Assembly: GCA_029865445.1 (NCBI GenBank)
Contig: JAOUGY010000079.1
Location: 1 to 13,215, forward strand
Source: Acidimicrobiia bacterium
Lineage (GTDB): Bacteria; Actinomycetota; Acidimicrobiia; Spongiisociales; ZC4RG35
Reading direction: 5' to 3'
DNA length: 13,215 bases
Under the pieces are notes generated by a model, which was given only the letters and a program-made list of their open reading frames with translations, did no database searches and was not told the origin of the DNA. Shown here piece by piece: positions 11,927 through 13,215 of the stretch (within the stretch, counting starts at the first letter, position 1; the number at the start of each line of letters is the position of its first letter). Both the position numbers and the translations under genes were made by a program.

Positions 11927-13215
11927 ATGTGGCATACGCGACCACAACGGTGGCGTCGCGTACCTTTCGTGATGCTCGCGACAGTGGTGCTCGCGGCGAT
12001 GGCCCCGCTCGCAGCGACGGCCGATGAGGAGCCGAGCGAAGGCGCCCACAACCTGTCGGTGCCTTTGATCTTCTCCGAAGGTCTCGGTCTCGGCGGGCTC
12101 GCCGTCGATGAAACCGATGTGACGAGTACGGGACTAGGCGGTCTGCTGAAGCCGGCTTGTGGCGGGGTCGAGACCTGGGGGGATGACGACGCAGTCTCCT
12201 ACGAGGTCGTGGAACCTGTGTACGAGATCTTCTTGAACGACTCTTTGGCGCCTGCCGCGTCGACCGAGGTGACCACGGGAACCGTCCAGCCTCTGCCAGA
12301 CGAGGGTCCCTACTTCTTGCAGCCACCCAAGTCCCCTCTCGTCGGCAGCAACGCCGACGGTGCCGACACGTGCTGGCAGGCGGACTGGGCGGATGGAACC
12401 GACTTTGCCGGACCGGTGGAAGCCACCAGGGCCGACTGGGGCGACAACATCGTGAGCGTCGGGTGGCGAGTGGGCGTGCCTATTCGAGTAGAGGTGGGCC
12501 TGTTCCAGGACGCAACGACTCCCGGGGTGTTCCAGGACGGCATCCCGATGTCAGGATTCCCAATGACCTCCCTGTGGCCGCCGCCCGTAGCCGACGGCAT
12601 GCCGGCGGGTGCCGGTGGAGGCATGCCGCTCGAAATCTGGGGTACGGCATCATCCGGAGGCGCCGGTGTACAGACCCCAGCCGACTACGCCGCGATCTAC
12701 ACACGGGCAGCCCACCTGACGATCGATCGTTTGGCCTGGGCGATGGAAGGAACGCCTTCAGGGCGGATTCCGGATTCGCTGGACGATGCATACGCAGACT
12801 GGGTGGCGCAGACAATCAGCGACGAGACGATCTGGGGAACCACGCCGGGCGAGGGTGCGTTCGGCGCCGAGGTGAACCAATCCGGCAAGGTGGTCTACGG
12901 CAAGCAACTCAAGGCGCCCGGCCCGGGCTGGTACCGGCTGACGTTCTCGATCGACCGCATGATCGGCGACGTCCCGTCGAATGTAGAGATTGCCGGTCTG
13001 GACCCGAGTGACGTGGCGGCGGAGCTGTATCACCCCGTGTTCGTCGAGGACTCCGTCAGCGGAAACTACATGTATCTCGACATCTACGTGTCCGACGGCG
13101 GCGCGACGCCGACCTACAGCCCGCTCGTCGGGCAGGTGGTCGATGATGCCGATGAGGCACTGCCTGACATCGACATCACTGCGTACACGCCGGCAGGTGC
13201 AGCGGCCGGCCGCTT
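11927..13215 (+). CDS. Secreted protein of unknown function, 3' end beyond window
   Basis: An open frame of 429 codons continues past the right edge. Residues 1 to about 33 form a signal peptide: an Arg-rich start, then VPFVMLATVVLAAMAPLAA and a likely cut near ATA|DEE. The mature part is acidic, Trp-rich (for example ETWGDD, DTCWQADWADG, TIWGTTPGEG), has two cysteines in the visible part (C78 and C149, possibly a disulfide) and a Gly/Met/Pro-rich loop near 200-235. Residues about 400-429 (VGQVVDDADEALPDIDITAY followed by TPAG) look like the first strands of a Cna-B/carboxypeptidase-regulatory domain, common in surface proteins. I recognise no family for the main part. The start is set by GGGAGG 5 nt upstream. 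It is divergent from the ClC gene. Confidence 0.82.
   Translation, partial: MWHTRPQRWRRVPFVMLATVVLAAMAPLAATADEEPSEGAHNLSVPLIFSEGLGLGGLAVDETDVTSTGLGGLLKPACGGVETWGDDDAVSYEVVEPVYEIFLNDSLAPAASTEVTTGTVQPLPDEGPYFLQPPKSPLVGSNADGADTCWQADWADGTDFAGPVEATRADWGDNIVSVGWRVGVPIRVEVGLFQDATTPGVFQDGIPMSGFPMTSLWPPPVADGMPAGAGGGMPLEIWGTASSGGAGVQTPADYAAIYTRAAHLTIDRLAWAMEGTPSGRIPDSLDDAYADWVAQTISDETIWGTTPGEGAFGAEVNQSGKVVYGKQLKAPGPGWYRLTFSIDRMIGDVPSNVEIAGLDPSDVAAELYHPVFVEDSVSGNYMYLDIYVSDGGATPTYSPLVGQVVDDADEALPDIDITAYTPAGAAAGR

Noticed and set aside
12370..13011. 213-codon plus-strand frame within the secreted-protein gene
   Set aside because: It is a shifted frame of the secreted gene with Arg/Gly-rich composition and no ribosome site; the frame from 11927 is open to the edge and has a signal peptide.

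Overview
The window is high-GC bacterial DNA with dense, overlapping genes, actinobacterial GTG/TTG start usage and at least one likely leaderless gene. It carries a bacterial proteasome activator (Bpa), a family tied to 20S-proteasome-bearing Actinomycetota. A monoderm-style tad pilus locus (no outer-membrane secretin in view) and a CBS/RCK-C ClC transporter fit the same picture. I infer an actinomycete, possibly of a deep lineage such as Acidimicrobiia; the class is a guess.

Left third (1-5265, all minus strand): a tad/Flp pilus operon read right to left: cpaB - cpaE/tadZ - cpaF/tadA - tadB - tadC - a small Flp-type pilin - a TadE-like pseudopilin that runs off the left edge. Five of the six junctions overlap by 1-4 nt (TGATG, ATGA or GTGA); only the pilin has its own 23-nt gap and a strong ribosome binding site, which fits a higher translation rate for the structural subunit. 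CpaE and the CpaF ATPase, with the TadB/TadC membrane platform, would drive assembly of pilin processed at a G|xxxxE site.

Centre (5266-6684): a 41-nt divergent gap leads to a plus-strand gene of unknown function with an Sm-like beta-rich segment. It is convergent with, and overlaps by 26 nt, a small excisionase/BldC-type helix-turn-helix gene, which is in turn divergent from bpa. The bpa gene has a -10 box placed for leaderless transcription and ends in a perfect 10-bp GC hairpin that begins inside its stop codon.

Repeat island (about 6700-7176): between the convergent ends of bpa and the cupredoxin gene lie four direct copies of a 50-nt double-hairpin element, one full inverted copy, one deleted inverted copy and a heptad tandem repeat. 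The layout resembles REP/BIME arrays.

Right half: a membrane-anchored secreted protein with six tandem cupredoxin domains, five of them with complete type 1 copper ligands (minus, 7179-9320). Two GGGAC(N4-5)GTCCC dyads about two helical turns apart lie upstream of it. Next comes a ClC-family chloride transporter/channel with CBS and RCK-C domains (minus, 9425-11539), then a 387-nt non-coding divergent region. A secreted plus-strand protein of unknown function (11927 to the right edge) appears to enter a Cna-B/carboxypeptidase-regulatory-like domain where the window ends.
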